Positions 7,969 to 16,662 of a stretch of DNA of 64,000 nucleotides are shown here, one piece after another. The notes below the pieces were generated by a model. The model saw only the letters and a list, made by a program, of their open reading frames with translations, searched no databases and had not been told where the DNA came from. The stretch comes from Brevibacterium album DSM 18261. GTDB lineage: Bacteria > Actinomycetota > Actinomycetes > Actinomycetales > Brevibacteriaceae. Both the position numbers and the translations under genes were made by a program. Position 1 is the first letter of the stretch. Each line of letters opens with the position of its first letter. The stretch spans positions 310,001 through 374,000 of the forward strand of contig NZ_AUFJ01000009.1 of NCBI RefSeq assembly GCF_000426445.1, in the 5' to 3' direction.

Positions 7969-8912
7969 CCGGCCCGCTCCGCATCCGCCTCGTAGATCGC
8001 CGCGGCCACGGCCACGTCCTCCCACGACATCCCCGAGGTCTTGAACACCACGGGGCGCCCCGCAGCGAAGGCGCCCTCACCGCCGGTCACGACCTCGCGG
8101 AGAGTGTGCACGTCGTCCCAGGTGAGATGCCCCTCCTCGATCGCCATGACGACATCGCCGCCCTCCCGGCGGGCATTGCCCAGCGATTCGACGATCACGT
8201 GGGCCCGACCCAGCAGCGCCCCGGGGAGCTCGCGCTCCGAGGCCGAGTGCGAGCCCATGGCGACGACGAGCGCGTCCTCGCGCACGGCCTCCGCGGCGAG
8301 GACGGGCTCCGCGGCGGCGGTCGCCGTGATGACGAGATCCGATTCCGCGACCGCGGCGTCGAAGCCCTCCCCGATCACGGCCTCGGCGACGTCGATCCCC
8401 TCCGCTGCGAGCGTCGTGATGAGCTCCGCCGCGCGCCCGGCCGTCCGCACGCCGAACACCACGCGCAGGACCGGCACCACTGCCTGGGCCGCGCGCACGT
8501 GCGGCAGCGCCTGCGCTCCTGCGCCCGCCACCGCCAGGCGCACGCCCGCTGGGAAGCGAGCCGCCGCGAAGCCGGCGACGCCCGCAAGCGAGAGCGCCGG
8601 GGTGCGCAGGCTCGTCGCCGCGGCTCCATCGATGTGGGCGAGCTGCCGATGCGTGGTGCGGTCGGCGAGCAGCACGCTGCCTTGGATGGTCGGGATCCCG
8701 CGCCCGGCATTGTCCGGGGTCCGGGTGACGACCTTGACCGCGGTGTAGGCCCCCAGCTCCGAGGGCATGAGGATCATCTCCCCGTGCTCGAGGCCGACGA
8801 TGCTGCGCGGGATGTCGTCCTCCGGGTCGAAGTCGACCACCGCCTCCCGGATCGCGGCGATCGCGGGGGCGAAGCCGGTGGCGGCGACGGCCTCGGCGTC
8901 GATGTTCCTCAT
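7965..8912 (-). CDS. Ornithine cyclodeaminase / mu-crystallin family protein
   Basis: 315 residues, normal for the family. The Rossmann nucleotide-binding stretch is LAVAGAGAQALPHVRAAQA (GxGxQ pattern), with an upstream substrate region KVVTRTPDNAG and IQGSVLLAD. Relatives are NAD(P)-dependent ornithine cyclodeaminases, alanine dehydrogenases or ketimine reductases; which activity applies is not clear. It lies one base after the DUF488 stop and overlaps the GNAT start, so the three form one transcript. Confidence 0.83.
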   Translation of the reverse strand: MRNIDAEAVAATGFAPAIAAIREAVVDFDPEDDIPRSIVGLEHGEMILMPSELGAYTAVKVVTRTPDNAGRGIPTIQGSVLLADRTTHRQLAHIDGAAATSLRTPALSLAGVAGFAAARFPAGVRLAVAGAGAQALPHVRAAQAVVPVLRVVFGVRTAGRAAELITTLAAEGIDVAEAVIGEGFDAAVAESDLVITATAAAEPVLAAEAVREDALVVAMGSHSASERELPGALLGRAHVIVESLGNARREGGDVVMAIEEGHLTWDDVHTLREVVTGGEGAFAAGRPVVFKTSGMSWEDVAVAAAIYEADAERAG

Positions 8913-8913
8913 G

Positions 8914-9339
8914 TCAGCGCTCCTGCTCCCGCAGGTGCTCGGCGAGCACCTGGGCATGGTTGTGTGCTTCGTCCTTCGCACCGTACAGGAGGACGAGCGC
9001 GGCCCGCCCCGACCGTCCGAAGCGACCCAGCAGCTCCCCTGGCGCCGGCGAGGCCGCGAGTTCGGCCCGGTACCCGGCCGCGAACTCCGGGAAGCCGAGC
9101 GCACCGGAGTGGAACCTCTGCCGCAGCTCGGCCGAGGGCGCGACCTCCCTGTCCCATTCGTCGTACCGCAGCCGCGCCTTCGCGACCCCGCGCGGCCAGA
9201 GCCGGTCGACGAGGACGCGGTACTCGCCTCCCGCTCCCCCTGCGCCGGTCCGCTCCGTGCCGGACTCCCCAGCGGGCTCGTCGAGCATGTCGTAGAGCCG
9301 GCGGGTCGTGATCACGGGCTCGTCCGTCTTCTCGTCCAT
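8914..9339 (-). CDS. DUF488-family protein
   Basis: 141 residues with the DUF488 hallmarks YRVLVDRLWPRGVAK and the C-terminal LVLLYGAKDEAHNHAQVL. Function of the family is unknown. A TATCGT -10 on the minus strand (9346-9351) lies six bases before the ATG, so this is the first gene of a leaderless operon with the OCD-like and GNAT genes. An Ala/Gly/Glu-rich insert of about 15 residues (about 25-40) precedes the VDRLWPRG motif. Confidence 0.82.
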   Translation of the reverse strand: MDEKTDEPVITTRRLYDMLDEPAGESGTERTGAGGAGGEYRVLVDRLWPRGVAKARLRYDEWDREVAPSAELRQRFHSGALGFPEFAAGYRAELAASPAPGELLGRFGRSGRAALVLLYGAKDEAHNHAQVLAEHLREQER

Positions 9340-9535
9340 GCATCCACGATACGGCCGTCCGCGCAGCGCCCGCCCCCGTCCCAGCCCCGCAGCCGCAGGA
9401 GAACATGAGACGGGACACACTCCGCCCAGCCTCCGCGACTACACTGCACAGGAGCCGGTCCGGACGCCCCCAGAGCACCGGGTCGGCGATGATTCCGAAT
9501 GCACCTGAAGTCGTCGCCGACGAAGAGGAGAAGAC

Positions 9536-11002
9536 GTGGACCTCACCCCCATCATCGACAAGCTGAACACGGGCGTTTTCATAGGCGGCCAGTGGCGCGA
9601 GGCCGAGGGCGGACGCACCCTCGAGGTCCGCAATCCGGCCACCGGCGAGGTCATCACGACCATCGCCGACGGGTCCGAGAACGATGCGCTCGAGGCGATC
9701 CGCGCCGCGGGCGAGGCGCAGGCCGGCTGGGCGGCCACCGCGCCGCGGGAGCGGGCTGAGATCCTCCGCCGCGCCTTCGAGCTGCTGCACGAGCGCGCCG
9801 ACGACATCGCCGCGGTCATGACGGCGGAGATGGGCAAGCCCTTCGCCGAGTCCAAGGGCGAGGTCGTGTACGGCGCCGAGTTCTTCCGCTGGTTCTCCGA
9901 GGAGGCCGTGCGCATCAGCGGCGACTTCACGCAGTCCACGGACGGCAAGAACCGCCTCATGATCTCGCGCGAGCCGGTGGGCCCGTGCATCCTCATCACC
10001 CCGTGGAACTTCCCGCTGGCGATGGGCACGCGCAAGATCGGGCCCGCGCTCGCCGCCGGCTGCACCATGGTCCTCAAGCCCGCGCAGCTGACCCCGCTCA
10101 CGTCCTTCATGCTCGTGGACGTGCTGCGCGAGGCAGGGCTGCCCGACGGCGTGCTCAACGTCGTCACCTCCTCCTCCGCACGCCGCGTCGTGACCCCGTG
10201 GATGGAGTCGGGCATCGCCCGCAAGATCTCCTTCACGGGCTCCACCGAGGTGGGCGTGAACCTCATCAAGCAGGCCGCGGAGAACGTCATGAAGACCTCG
10301 ATGGAGCTGGGCGGCAACGCCCCGTTCCTGGTCATGGACGACGCCGATGTGGATGCGGCGGTCGAGGGCGCCGTCCTCGCCAAGATGCGCAACGGCGGCG
10401 AGGCCTGCACCGCGGCCAACCGGATCTACGTGCAGCAGGGCGTGGCCGAGGAGTTCTCGCGCAAGCTCGCCGAGCGGATCGGCTCCATGAAGGTGGGCGA
10501 CGGCCTCGCCGAGGGCACTCAGGTGGGCCCGCTGGTCGACCAGGATCAGCTGGACAAGGTCGCCGAGCTCGTCGACCAGGCCGTGGAGGCCGGTGCCACC
10601 GTGCTCACGGGCGGGAAGAAGCTCGGCGGCGAGGGCTACTTCTACGCCCCCACCGTGCTCACGGACGTGCCGGAGAGCGCGACGCTGCGGGTCGAGGAGA
10701 TCTTCGGCCCCGTCGCCCCCATCGTCACCTTCGAGACTGACGACGAGGCCATCGAGCTCGCCAACGGCACGGAGTACGGCCTCGCCTCGTACCTGTTCTG
10801 CTCAGACATCGACCGCGCCATGGGCCTGGCCGAGCGCATCGAGTCCGGCATGGTGGGACTCAACACGGGCCTCGTCTCGAACCCGGCCGCTCCCTTCGGC
10901 GGTGTGAAGCAGTCCGGTCTGGGCCGCGAGGGCGGCTCGACCGGCATCGACGAGTACCTGGAGCTCAAGTACGTGGCGATCCCCCGGGCCAACGCCCGCT
11001 GA
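9536..11002 (+). CDS. gabD: NAD(P)-dependent succinate-semialdehyde dehydrogenase
   Basis: 488 residues, full length for the aldehyde dehydrogenase superfamily. Catalytic residues are visible: Asn158 in ITPWNFPLA, general base Glu257 in MELGGNAP, and nucleophile Cys291 in NGGEACTAANR. The nucleotide-site Lys181 lies in VLKPAQLTPLTS. Sequence style is that of succinate-semialdehyde dehydrogenases, which feed GABA-derived carbon into the TCA cycle as succinate; related aldehydes are possible substrates. GTG start at 9536 is supported by an AAGAGGAGAAG Shine-Dalgarno. Monocistronic, ending in a long inverted repeat. Confidence 0.88.
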   Translation: MDLTPIIDKLNTGVFIGGQWREAEGGRTLEVRNPATGEVITTIADGSENDALEAIRAAGEAQAGWAATAPRERAEILRRAFELLHERADDIAAVMTAEMGKPFAESKGEVVYGAEFFRWFSEEAVRISGDFTQSTDGKNRLMISREPVGPCILITPWNFPLAMGTRKIGPALAAGCTMVLKPAQLTPLTSFMLVDVLREAGLPDGVLNVVTSSSARRVVTPWMESGIARKISFTGSTEVGVNLIKQAAENVMKTSMELGGNAPFLVMDDADVDAAVEGAVLAKMRNGGEACTAANRIYVQQGVAEEFSRKLAERIGSMKVGDGLAEGTQVGPLVDQDQLDKVAELVDQAVEAGATVLTGGKKLGGEGYFYAPTVLTDVPESATLRVEEIFGPVAPIVTFETDDEAIELANGTEYGLASYLFCSDIDRAMGLAERIESGMVGLNTGLVSNPAAPFGGVKQSGLGREGGSTGIDEYLELKYVAIPRANAR

Positions 11003-11017
11003 GGTTCACACGCGCAG

Positions 11018-11082
11018 ACGCCGAGTGAGCGCTTTCTGTCGGATTCAGCGTCCGAATCCGACAGAAAGCGCTCACTCGGCGT
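11018..11082. repeat. Long inverted repeat, family 2 copy 1 (perfect)
   Basis: Two perfect 29-base arms (11018-11046 and 11054-11082) flank a 7-base loop. The arm begins ACGCCGAGTGAGCGCTTTCT. It sits between the convergent gabD and GLPR-like genes and is followed by TTTT, so it could terminate gabD. The same arm sequence recurs, drifted, at 41586-41649. Confidence 0.9.
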
Positions 11083-11094
11083 TTTGAGGGGGGC

Positions 11095-13290
11095 TCAGGC
11101 GCGGCGGCGGGCGAGGATGCCGCCGAGGTCCGCCTGTGCCGGCTCATCGGCCGCGCTGGACGCGTCGCCCGCCGTGCGCCTCCGCGTCGCGGTGCGGCCG
11201 TGTCCCAGCGGAGAGTCATCGGCCTCGCCCTCGGCCGCCGCATCCGCGAGCGCGGGGCGGTAGCCCAGCTCGTCCGCGAACTGCTCCGCAAGCGACTCCC
11301 TGCTCGCGGGGGCGAGCGAGTAGGAGGAGGCGTCGGCGACCACGGGCCGAGGCACCTGACGTTCTGCCACCGGAGCGTCGACGTACGTGGGGGTCGGCAC
11401 CGCCGAGGGGGTCCAGTCGCCCGAACGCATGCGGCGGGCCAGTGCGTCGCCGGCAGCACCGCGGGTAGAAGCCTCTGCGGGCGGTTCCTCGGAGCGCTCG
11501 GAGGCGGCCTGCCCCTCACCAGGCTCCGCAGTAGGTGCCTCGGCGGACTCTGCGGCCGGCGCCGAGGAGGCGTCCGCGGCACGGGCGGTTGCCGGTGCGG
11601 TCTCCGCCGGAGCCGGTGCCTCCGCAGTCGAGGTCTCCGCCGCCGGAGCTTCGGTCGCCGGGGAGGCGTCGCCGCTGCCTGTGGCCGGGGCGAAGCCGAG
11701 CGACAGCGACGGGGCCGCATGGGAGCGCTCGACGATGGAGCGGGCGGCCGCGGTCGCACTCGTGCGGGCACGCTCGGTGCGCTCCGCGGGCGCTCCCTTC
11801 TCCTCGGGGGCGCCGCGCTCGTGCTCCCCGGCGCTGCGGGGCTCGGTCTCAACGGGGGCCGGCTCGGCAGCGTCGTCAGCCGCCTTCGCCGCGGTGGCGG
11901 CCTGCACGGCTGCGGGTGCCTTCGCGGCAGAGCCCGCACCGGGTGCCGATGCGGCGGCTGCGGGCTCCTCCGCGGCGGCGCGCACGACCGGCACCTCGGC
12001 GGTGACCGGGTCCGCGGAGGCCCCGAGCTCGACGACCTCCCGCGCTCGGGGCCCCGCGGCGCCGGGAGCGGCCTGCCGCCCGGCTCGCTGCACAGCCTCG
12101 CGCGCACGTCCGGCGGCCCCGCGCACGCGCGCCGCAGGAGCGTTCTCGGCGGCCTCGATGCCCCGCCGGAGCGCGGTGATCTCACGGTTGAGGGACCGCA
12201 GCACGAAGAGGCATGCGAGTGCCAGGGCAGCCGGGATGACCGGCACACCCCAGGGCAGCGCGCCGAACAGCACGAACCCCAGCATGACGAGTGCGGCTGC
12301 CCCGAGCACGAGGAATCCCAGCCCGCAGAACGGGAGGATCCGACGCAGCCCGCGGATGCGGCGGCGGTCGGCGGCGGAGACCTCGACCCGGTGAGCACCG
12401 GTCCGCTCCTGCGCGCCCGCACCGGCCCGGCTCCCGTCTGCGGCCCGGGACCCCGCAGCGGGGGCTCCGGCCATCGGGGCGCCGGACGCAGTGCGCGGAG
12501 AGCCTGCGGCTCCCGCCCGCGGCGTGGCGCGAGGGTCCGCTTCCCGGCCCTCCCGGACGGCAGCCTCCTCCCGAGCGCCGGCGCCCGGGCCCCTGGCGGC
12601 GCGTCTGGCTCCCGCGGAATACGAGTGGTCAAGACGGGCGCGGACGTCTGCCGGCAGTGCGCGGGGCATCCGCTCGGCGGCCGCGGCGATGCGTCGGGGA
12701 GCGGTGCGGGGCGAATGGTTCATGGCAGGTTCCATCGGTTGGGAGCGGGGGGAAGTGACCACGGTGAGGGACGGTCGTGCCGACGGCGAGGCCTCCGGGC
12801 CGGCAGAGCCCTGGGCCCCTGCGAGGAGCACCGCCGAGCCCGCTGCGAGCGGAAGCTCGAAGACCTCGGCCTCGGGAAGCTCCTCGCATGCAGCCTCGGC
12901 GGAGTGCTGCCGTCCGGCCCCGGCGGACGCATGCGGCACCTGTGCCGCTTCACCGGGCGCGTCCGCGGCATCCCGGACCTCCGCGGCCGTGCCGTCCACC
13001 ACCGTGAAGCGCGGCTGCTCGCAGCCCAGGCTGATCTCCGGTGCAGTGCGGACGTACTCGGCCGACGCATCCGGCAGACCCACTGCGGCGGGATGCGCTC
13101 TGTCCGCGAGGAGCACGGGACGCGAGGGGTCCACGGCGCACGCGGGGACCCGCGGAACCTCGACGGTCCGTGCACGGTCGGTGGTCCGCTGCTCGTCATC
13201 GGGCACCTCCCCGCCGCGGCGCAGGGCGGCGGGCACGATGAAGACGAACAGCGCTGCTGCGATGAGGGCGATGGCGATGCTCGTGTCCAC
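11095..13290 (-). CDS. Large Ala-rich membrane protein, positional homologue of Rv0996/GLPR
   Basis: 731 residues, strongly Ala/Glu/Pro-rich. An N-terminal helix (residues about 4-23, IAIALIAAALFVFIVPAALRR) is followed by a long hydrophilic region, two adjacent membrane helices near residues 320-365 and a low-complexity tail of about 360 residues ending GGILARRRA. It follows rimJ and galU on the same strand, the position of Rv0996 in mycobacteria and, from memory, of the corynebacterial gephyrin-like-protein receptor GLPR, a divisome-linked membrane protein. Only the N-terminal helix, layout and position support that link. GTG start with an ACTCTA-complement (TAGAGT) -10 six bases upstream. 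Confidence 0.6.
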   Translation of the reverse strand: MDTSIAIALIAAALFVFIVPAALRRGGEVPDDEQRTTDRARTVEVPRVPACAVDPSRPVLLADRAHPAAVGLPDASAEYVRTAPEISLGCEQPRFTVVDGTAAEVRDAADAPGEAAQVPHASAGAGRQHSAEAACEELPEAEVFELPLAAGSAVLLAGAQGSAGPEASPSARPSLTVVTSPRSQPMEPAMNHSPRTAPRRIAAAAERMPRALPADVRARLDHSYSAGARRAARGPGAGAREEAAVREGREADPRATPRAGAAGSPRTASGAPMAGAPAAGSRAADGSRAGAGAQERTGAHRVEVSAADRRRIRGLRRILPFCGLGFLVLGAAALVMLGFVLFGALPWGVPVIPAALALACLFVLRSLNREITALRRGIEAAENAPAARVRGAAGRAREAVQRAGRQAAPGAAGPRAREVVELGASADPVTAEVPVVRAAAEEPAAAASAPGAGSAAKAPAAVQAATAAKAADDAAEPAPVETEPRSAGEHERGAPEEKGAPAERTERARTSATAAARSIVERSHAAPSLSLGFAPATGSGDASPATEAPAAETSTAEAPAPAETAPATARAADASSAPAAESAEAPTAEPGEGQAASERSEEPPAEASTRGAAGDALARRMRSGDWTPSAVPTPTYVDAPVAERQVPRPVVADASSYSLAPASRESLAEQFADELGYRPALADAAAEGEADDSPLGHGRTATRRRTAGDASSAADEPAQADLGGILARRRA

Positions 13291-13296
13291 GCTCCA

Positions 13297-13302
13297 ACTC
13301 TA
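13297..13302 (-). promoter_or_regulatory. Leaderless -10 of the GLPR-like gene
   Basis: TAGAGT on the minus strand, six bases before the GTG start. The gene therefore has its own promoter in addition to any read-through from rimJ. Confidence 0.45.
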
Positions 13303-13378
13303 GGTTCGGGAAGCCGATCACGATCGGATCACCGCGGGTGTGTCTTCACCTCACCGGAAGTTGTGAGCCGGACGAGCC

Positions 13379-14011
13379 TCAGCCCTCTCCGGATTCGAAG
13401 GTGGGAGAGGCAGTCCGCTCCCGTTCCCGCAGGTGCCAGTGCAGCAGGCCGAACGGCACGTCCTCGCTCAGGAGGCTGAAGATCAGATGGTCCCGCCAGT
13501 CGCCGTCGATGTGCATGTACCGCTCGCGCAGTCCCTCCCGGCGGAAGCCCAGCTTGTCCGCGACGCGCAGACTGGCTGAGTTCTCCGGCCGGATCGCGAT
13601 CTCCATCCGGTGCAGACCGGCCGCGAAGCAGTGGTCCACCGCGAGCGCGACGGCGAGGGGGACATAGCCGCGTCCGGCCACCCGCCGGTCGATCCAGTAG
13701 CCGAGGTGCGCCGCGGCCAGCGAGCCCCATTCGAATCCGGAGACGGTGAGCTGCCCGCGGAAGCGTCCGCCGATGTCGATCGCGAAGGGCAGCGACCGTC
13801 CCTGCTTCGCCGAGGCCCGGGACAGCCGCCGCATCTCCGCGAAGCCCGGGCGGGCCCACAGGGGGTCGGGAACCGTGGCCTCCCAGGGCCGCAGCCAGTC
13901 GCGGTTCGCCGCCCGCACCTCCCTGTACTCGCGGCGGTCCGAGCGCAGATGGGGCCGCAGCAGCACCTCACCGTGCGAGAGCTCAGCCGGCCACAGCGGC
14001 GAGCGGCCCAC
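13379..14011 (-). CDS. rimJ: RimJ/RimL-type protein N-acetyltransferase (GNAT)
   Basis: 210 residues with the RimJ-like features RPHLRSDRREYREVRAANRDWL at the start (arranged as in the family), AHLGYWIDRRVAGRGYVPLA carrying the acetyl-CoA loop, and ENSASLRVADKLGFRREGLRE near the end. The type enzyme acetylates the N-terminal alanine of ribosomal protein S5. It begins four bases after galU stops and precedes the GLPR-like gene, matching mycobacterial Rv0993-Rv0996 order except that moeA is absent. Confidence 0.85.
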   Translation of the reverse strand: MGRSPLWPAELSHGEVLLRPHLRSDRREYREVRAANRDWLRPWEATVPDPLWARPGFAEMRRLSRASAKQGRSLPFAIDIGGRFRGQLTVSGFEWGSLAAAHLGYWIDRRVAGRGYVPLAVALAVDHCFAAGLHRMEIAIRPENSASLRVADKLGFRREGLRERYMHIDGDWRDHLIFSLLSEDVPFGLLHWHLRERERTASPTFESGEG

Positions 14012-14015
14012 CCTC

Positions 14016-14933
14016 TCAGTCGTCCAGGTCGGCGACGAACTCGCGCAGCCAGCCGCGCAGGTCCTCGCCGAGGTCCTCGCGTCGCGCCGCCAGCTCGATG
14101 ACTGCCTGGATGTAGGCGAGCTTGTCGCCCGTGTCGAAGCGGCTGCCGGAGAACACGACCCCGTAGACGCCGCGGGAGTCCGGGTCCGCGGCCACGGTCT
14201 TGAGCGCGTCCGTCAGCTGGATCTCGTTGCCGCGTCCCGGCGCGGTCGCGTGCAGGGCGGGGAAGATCTCCGGGGCCAGCACGTAGCGGCCGATGATCGC
14301 GAGATTGGAGGGGGCGTCCTCGCGCGCGGGCTTCTCCACGAGGTCCGTGACGCGGACGACGCCGTCCATGTCGGTGGCCTCCACCGCAGCGCACCCGTAC
14401 AGGCTGATCTGGTCCTCCGGCACCTCCATGAGGGCGATGACGCTGCCGCCGGTGCGCTGCTGCGCCTCGATCATGTCCGGGAGAATGGGGCTGCGCTCGT
14501 CGATGAGGTCATCGCCCAGGAGCACGGCGAAGGGCTCGGCACCGACGTGCAGCTCGCCCTTGAGCACCGCATGGCCCAGCCCGAGCGGATCGCCCTGGCG
14601 TACGAAGTGGATGTCCGCGAGCTCCGAGGACTGCTGCACGAGCTCGAGCTTCTTGTCGTCGCCCTTGGCCCGCAGCGCGGACTCGAGGCCGTCGACCCGG
14701 TCGAAGTGATCCTCGAGCGGCCTCTTGTTGCGTCCGGTGACCATGAGGACGTCCGTGAGCCCGGCATGGACGGCTTCCTCGACCACGTACTGGATCGCGG
14801 GCTTGTCCACCACCGGCAGCATCTCCTTGGGCATCGCCTTGGTGGCCGGCAGGAAACGTGTGCCCATGCCTGCGACCGGGACCACGGCCTTGCGCACGGG
14901 TGAGGGACTCGCTGCAGATGCTTCATCGGACAT
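14016..14933 (-). CDS. galU: UTP--glucose-1-phosphate uridylyltransferase
   Basis: 305 residues. The nucleotidyltransferase signature VAGMGTRFLPATKAMPKEML is at residues 19-38, with VVDKPAIQYVVEEA following and a VYGVVFSGSRFDTGDKLAYI segment near the C-terminus. It makes UDP-glucose for cell-wall polysaccharide, glycolipid and trehalose synthesis in the cytoplasm. A TAGACT -10 (minus strand, 14941-14946) lies seven bases before the ATG. It heads the galU-rimJ transcript. Confidence 0.95.
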   Translation of the reverse strand: MSDEASAASPSPVRKAVVPVAGMGTRFLPATKAMPKEMLPVVDKPAIQYVVEEAVHAGLTDVLMVTGRNKRPLEDHFDRVDGLESALRAKGDDKKLELVQQSSELADIHFVRQGDPLGLGHAVLKGELHVGAEPFAVLLGDDLIDERSPILPDMIEAQQRTGGSVIALMEVPEDQISLYGCAAVEATDMDGVVRVTDLVEKPAREDAPSNLAIIGRYVLAPEIFPALHATAPGRGNEIQLTDALKTVAADPDSRGVYGVVFSGSRFDTGDKLAYIQAVIELAARREDLGEDLRGWLREFVADLDD

Positions 14934-14940
14934 GCGCGAC

Positions 14941-14946
14941 AGTCTA
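14941..14946 (-). promoter_or_regulatory. Leaderless -10 of galU
   Basis: TAGACT on the minus strand with seven bases to the ATG. No Shine-Dalgarno is possible in that space. Confidence 0.5.
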
Positions 14947-15105
14947 GCGAGCTTCCGCGGAGGATGTTCCGTCCTGGAGGCAGATCGTGGTCACGATGTG
15001 GGCACAGCCGCATCCGCGGCGGCTGCGGTCAGTCCTTCTGCCACTGCTGGCAGTCCTCCTGCGTCTGCGCCGGCCACGCTGCGACTGCGGCAGCACCTCG
15101 GCGAC

Positions 15106-15111
15106 TATGCT
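15106..15111 (+). promoter_or_regulatory. Leaderless -10 of the 5-formyl-THF cyclo-ligase gene
   Basis: TATGCT, seven bases before the ATG at 15119. It decides the start against in-frame upstream codons. Confidence 0.5.
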
Positions 15112-15118
15112 GTCCGGG

Positions 15119-15889
15119 ATGAGTGGCACCCCTCACGAGAAGGCGGACCTGCGCGCTTCGATCCGCGCAGCACGACGAGCTCGAGCAGAGCGCGCCGAGG
15201 CCGAACTCGCCCACGAGGCGGATCTCGCCGTCGAGTCCGGATCCGATTCGGTCGGGCATGGTGCCACCGAGGCGCCTCCGGGCGCAGCGGGCCGGCCCGG
15301 TTCCCGCACCCTCCCGGGAGCCGCCCGCTCCGCTGCGGAGGCGCTGAATGCGCATGCCTCCGCGCTGATCGGCGAGCTCCGCCCCGCCGCCGTCGTGGGG
15401 TACGCCGCCCTGCCCGGCGAGCCCAGCGTGAATGCCGCGCTCGAGGACGCCGCGAGGCGCCTGCCCGTCCTCCTGCCCGCGACCCGCAAGGGTGAGGCCC
15501 TGCGCCTGGGGCGCCTCCACGGACGCATCGCCGAGCTGCCCGCGAAGATCTGGGGCATCCGCGAACCGGACGAGGCCGCCCCCGCCGGTGAGGCGCTGGC
15601 CCGCATCCCGGGGTCCGGCCCCATCCTCGTGCTGGTCCCGGGCCTGGCCTATGACGCCCGCGGCGTGCGGCTGGGCAACGGGGGCGGTTTCTACGACCGG
15701 ACGTTCGGACCGGTCGGGGACCTCACGGAGGACGGCGGGTCCGCGACCGCTCCGGTGCTCTCGCGCCTGCAGTTCGTCGGCGTGTGCTGGGACGGGGAGC
15801 GCACGGCCTCGCTCCCCCGCGAGGACTGGGACCTCGTCGTCTCCGCGGCGCTCACCGAGACGGGACTGCACGAGACCCGGTCTGCATGA
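15119..15889 (+). CDS. 5-formyltetrahydrofolate cyclo-ligase
   Basis: 256 residues. It converts 5-formyl-THF to 5,10-methenyl-THF with ATP. The signature GVRLGNGGGFYDRTF is at about residues 181-195, with the ATP-site start HEKADLRASIRAARRAR at residues 5-21 and VPGLAYDARG before the signature. An insert of about 35 Gly/Ala/Pro/Ser residues (about 40-75) makes it longer than the usual 190-200. It is divergent from galU, as in mycobacteria, and followed by fmdB. Confidence 0.9.
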   Translation: MSGTPHEKADLRASIRAARRARAERAEAELAHEADLAVESGSDSVGHGATEAPPGAAGRPGSRTLPGAARSAAEALNAHASALIGELRPAAVVGYAALPGEPSVNAALEDAARRLPVLLPATRKGEALRLGRLHGRIAELPAKIWGIREPDEAAPAGEALARIPGSGPILVLVPGLAYDARGVRLGNGGGFYDRTFGPVGDLTEDGGSATAPVLSRLQFVGVCWDGERTASLPREDWDLVVSAALTETGLHETRSA

Positions 15890-15913
15890 GGCACTGTCTG
15901 GATGAGGCCCGTG

Positions 15914-15950
15914 CCTGTATGCGGCCTGTGTCTGCCTGAGGCCATACAGG
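15914..15950 (+). terminator. Bulged hairpin after the cyclo-ligase gene
   Basis: CCTGTAT and GGCCT on the left pair with AGGCC and ATACAGG on the right, with a two-base bulge. No T-tract follows, so termination is only probable. Confidence 0.4.
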
Positions 15951-15977
15951 ATGAGAAGCGCCGCCCCGGCCGAGGAG

Positions 15978-15983
15978 TATGAT
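15978..15983 (+). promoter_or_regulatory. -10 element of the fmdB-like gene
   Basis: TATGAT, with a predicted transcript start near 15990 and a GGAAGG Shine-Dalgarno at 16001-16006, eight bases before the ATG at 16014. Confidence 0.5.
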
Positions 15984-16013
15984 TCTGCCGGTCCCTGAAT
16001 GGAAGGTCATCCC

Positions 16014-16322
16014 ATGCCCACATATGCCTACCGCTGCAAGAACTGCGACTGCGCCTTCGACATCCACCAGGCGTTCTCCGATGATGCCCTCACCACGTGC
16101 CCGGAGTGCGGTGAGGACCGGCTGCGCAAGGTGTTCGGCACAGTGGGCGTGACCTTCAAGGGCTCGGGCTTCTACGCGACCGACTCACGCTCGTCCTCCA
16201 CCGCCTCCTCCCCGGCAGCCTCGAGCAGCTCCGCCTCAAGCAGCTCCTCCTCGTCCGGAGACTCATCCAGCTCCTCGGCGAGCTCCTCTTCCTCGAGCAG
16301 CACAGCCGCAGCCGCGAGCTGA
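16014..16322 (+). CDS. FmdB-family zinc-ribbon protein with poly-Ser tail
   Basis: 102 residues. Two CxxC pairs (Cys8/Cys11 and CPEC near residue 29) in MPTYAYRCKNC...TTCPECGE form the FmdB zinc ribbon, followed by KVFGTVGVTFKGSGFYATD. From about residue 60 the protein is almost entirely Ser with some Ala. The Ser-rich tail is common in actinobacterial members. Molecular role is unknown; the type member is a putative regulator of formamidase/amidase genes. Position after the folate ligase matches Rv0991c-Rv0992c. Confidence 0.85.
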   Translation: MPTYAYRCKNCDCAFDIHQAFSDDALTTCPECGEDRLRKVFGTVGVTFKGSGFYATDSRSSSTASSPAASSSSASSSSSSSGDSSSSSASSSSSSSTAAAAS

Positions 16323-16328
16323 GCCCCG

Positions 16329-16357
16329 CGGTTCCCGGCGGCTACTGCGGGGAACCG
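16329..16357 (+). terminator. Hairpin after fmdB
   Basis: CGGTTCCC (16329-16336) pairs with GGGAACCG (16350-16357). No T-tract. Confidence 0.4.
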
Positions 16358-16662
16358 TCATCGGACCATCGGTAGGCGCGAAGGAACGCCCGGCAGCCGG
16401 CGGCGATGTGCGCGGCAAGTGCGCGCAGAAGGCCCTCCTCCCAGTGGAGCCTGCCGAGGTGACTGCCCGTCAGTTCGTGGAAAGGCCCGCGAGAACACGT
16501 CCGCAGCCGGAATGATGCAGCCTGGCCTCTGCCGCCTGAGGTCACACACCGCTCGGCGAACCTCACTCACTCGAGGTCACAATCGGGTGGCGGACACACG
16601 CGGCCGTCCACAGATCGAGGAAGTCACTGTCCGGGCCGAGCCGTCTGCGCCAGGCTTCCCCC
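16358..16662. other. Intergenic region between fmdB and the SAF gene
   Basis: About 305 bases. Frames of 70-75 codons exist on the minus strand (16342-16566), but their composition is not protein-like (many Arg/Cys) and no start signal is visible. No repeat or RNA motif was recognised. Confidence 0.4.

Noticed and set aside
16342-16566. Small minus-strand genes of 70-74 codons between fmdB and the SAF gene
   Set aside because: Two overlapping frames compete, both with unusual composition and no ribosome-binding site or -10; treated as non-coding.
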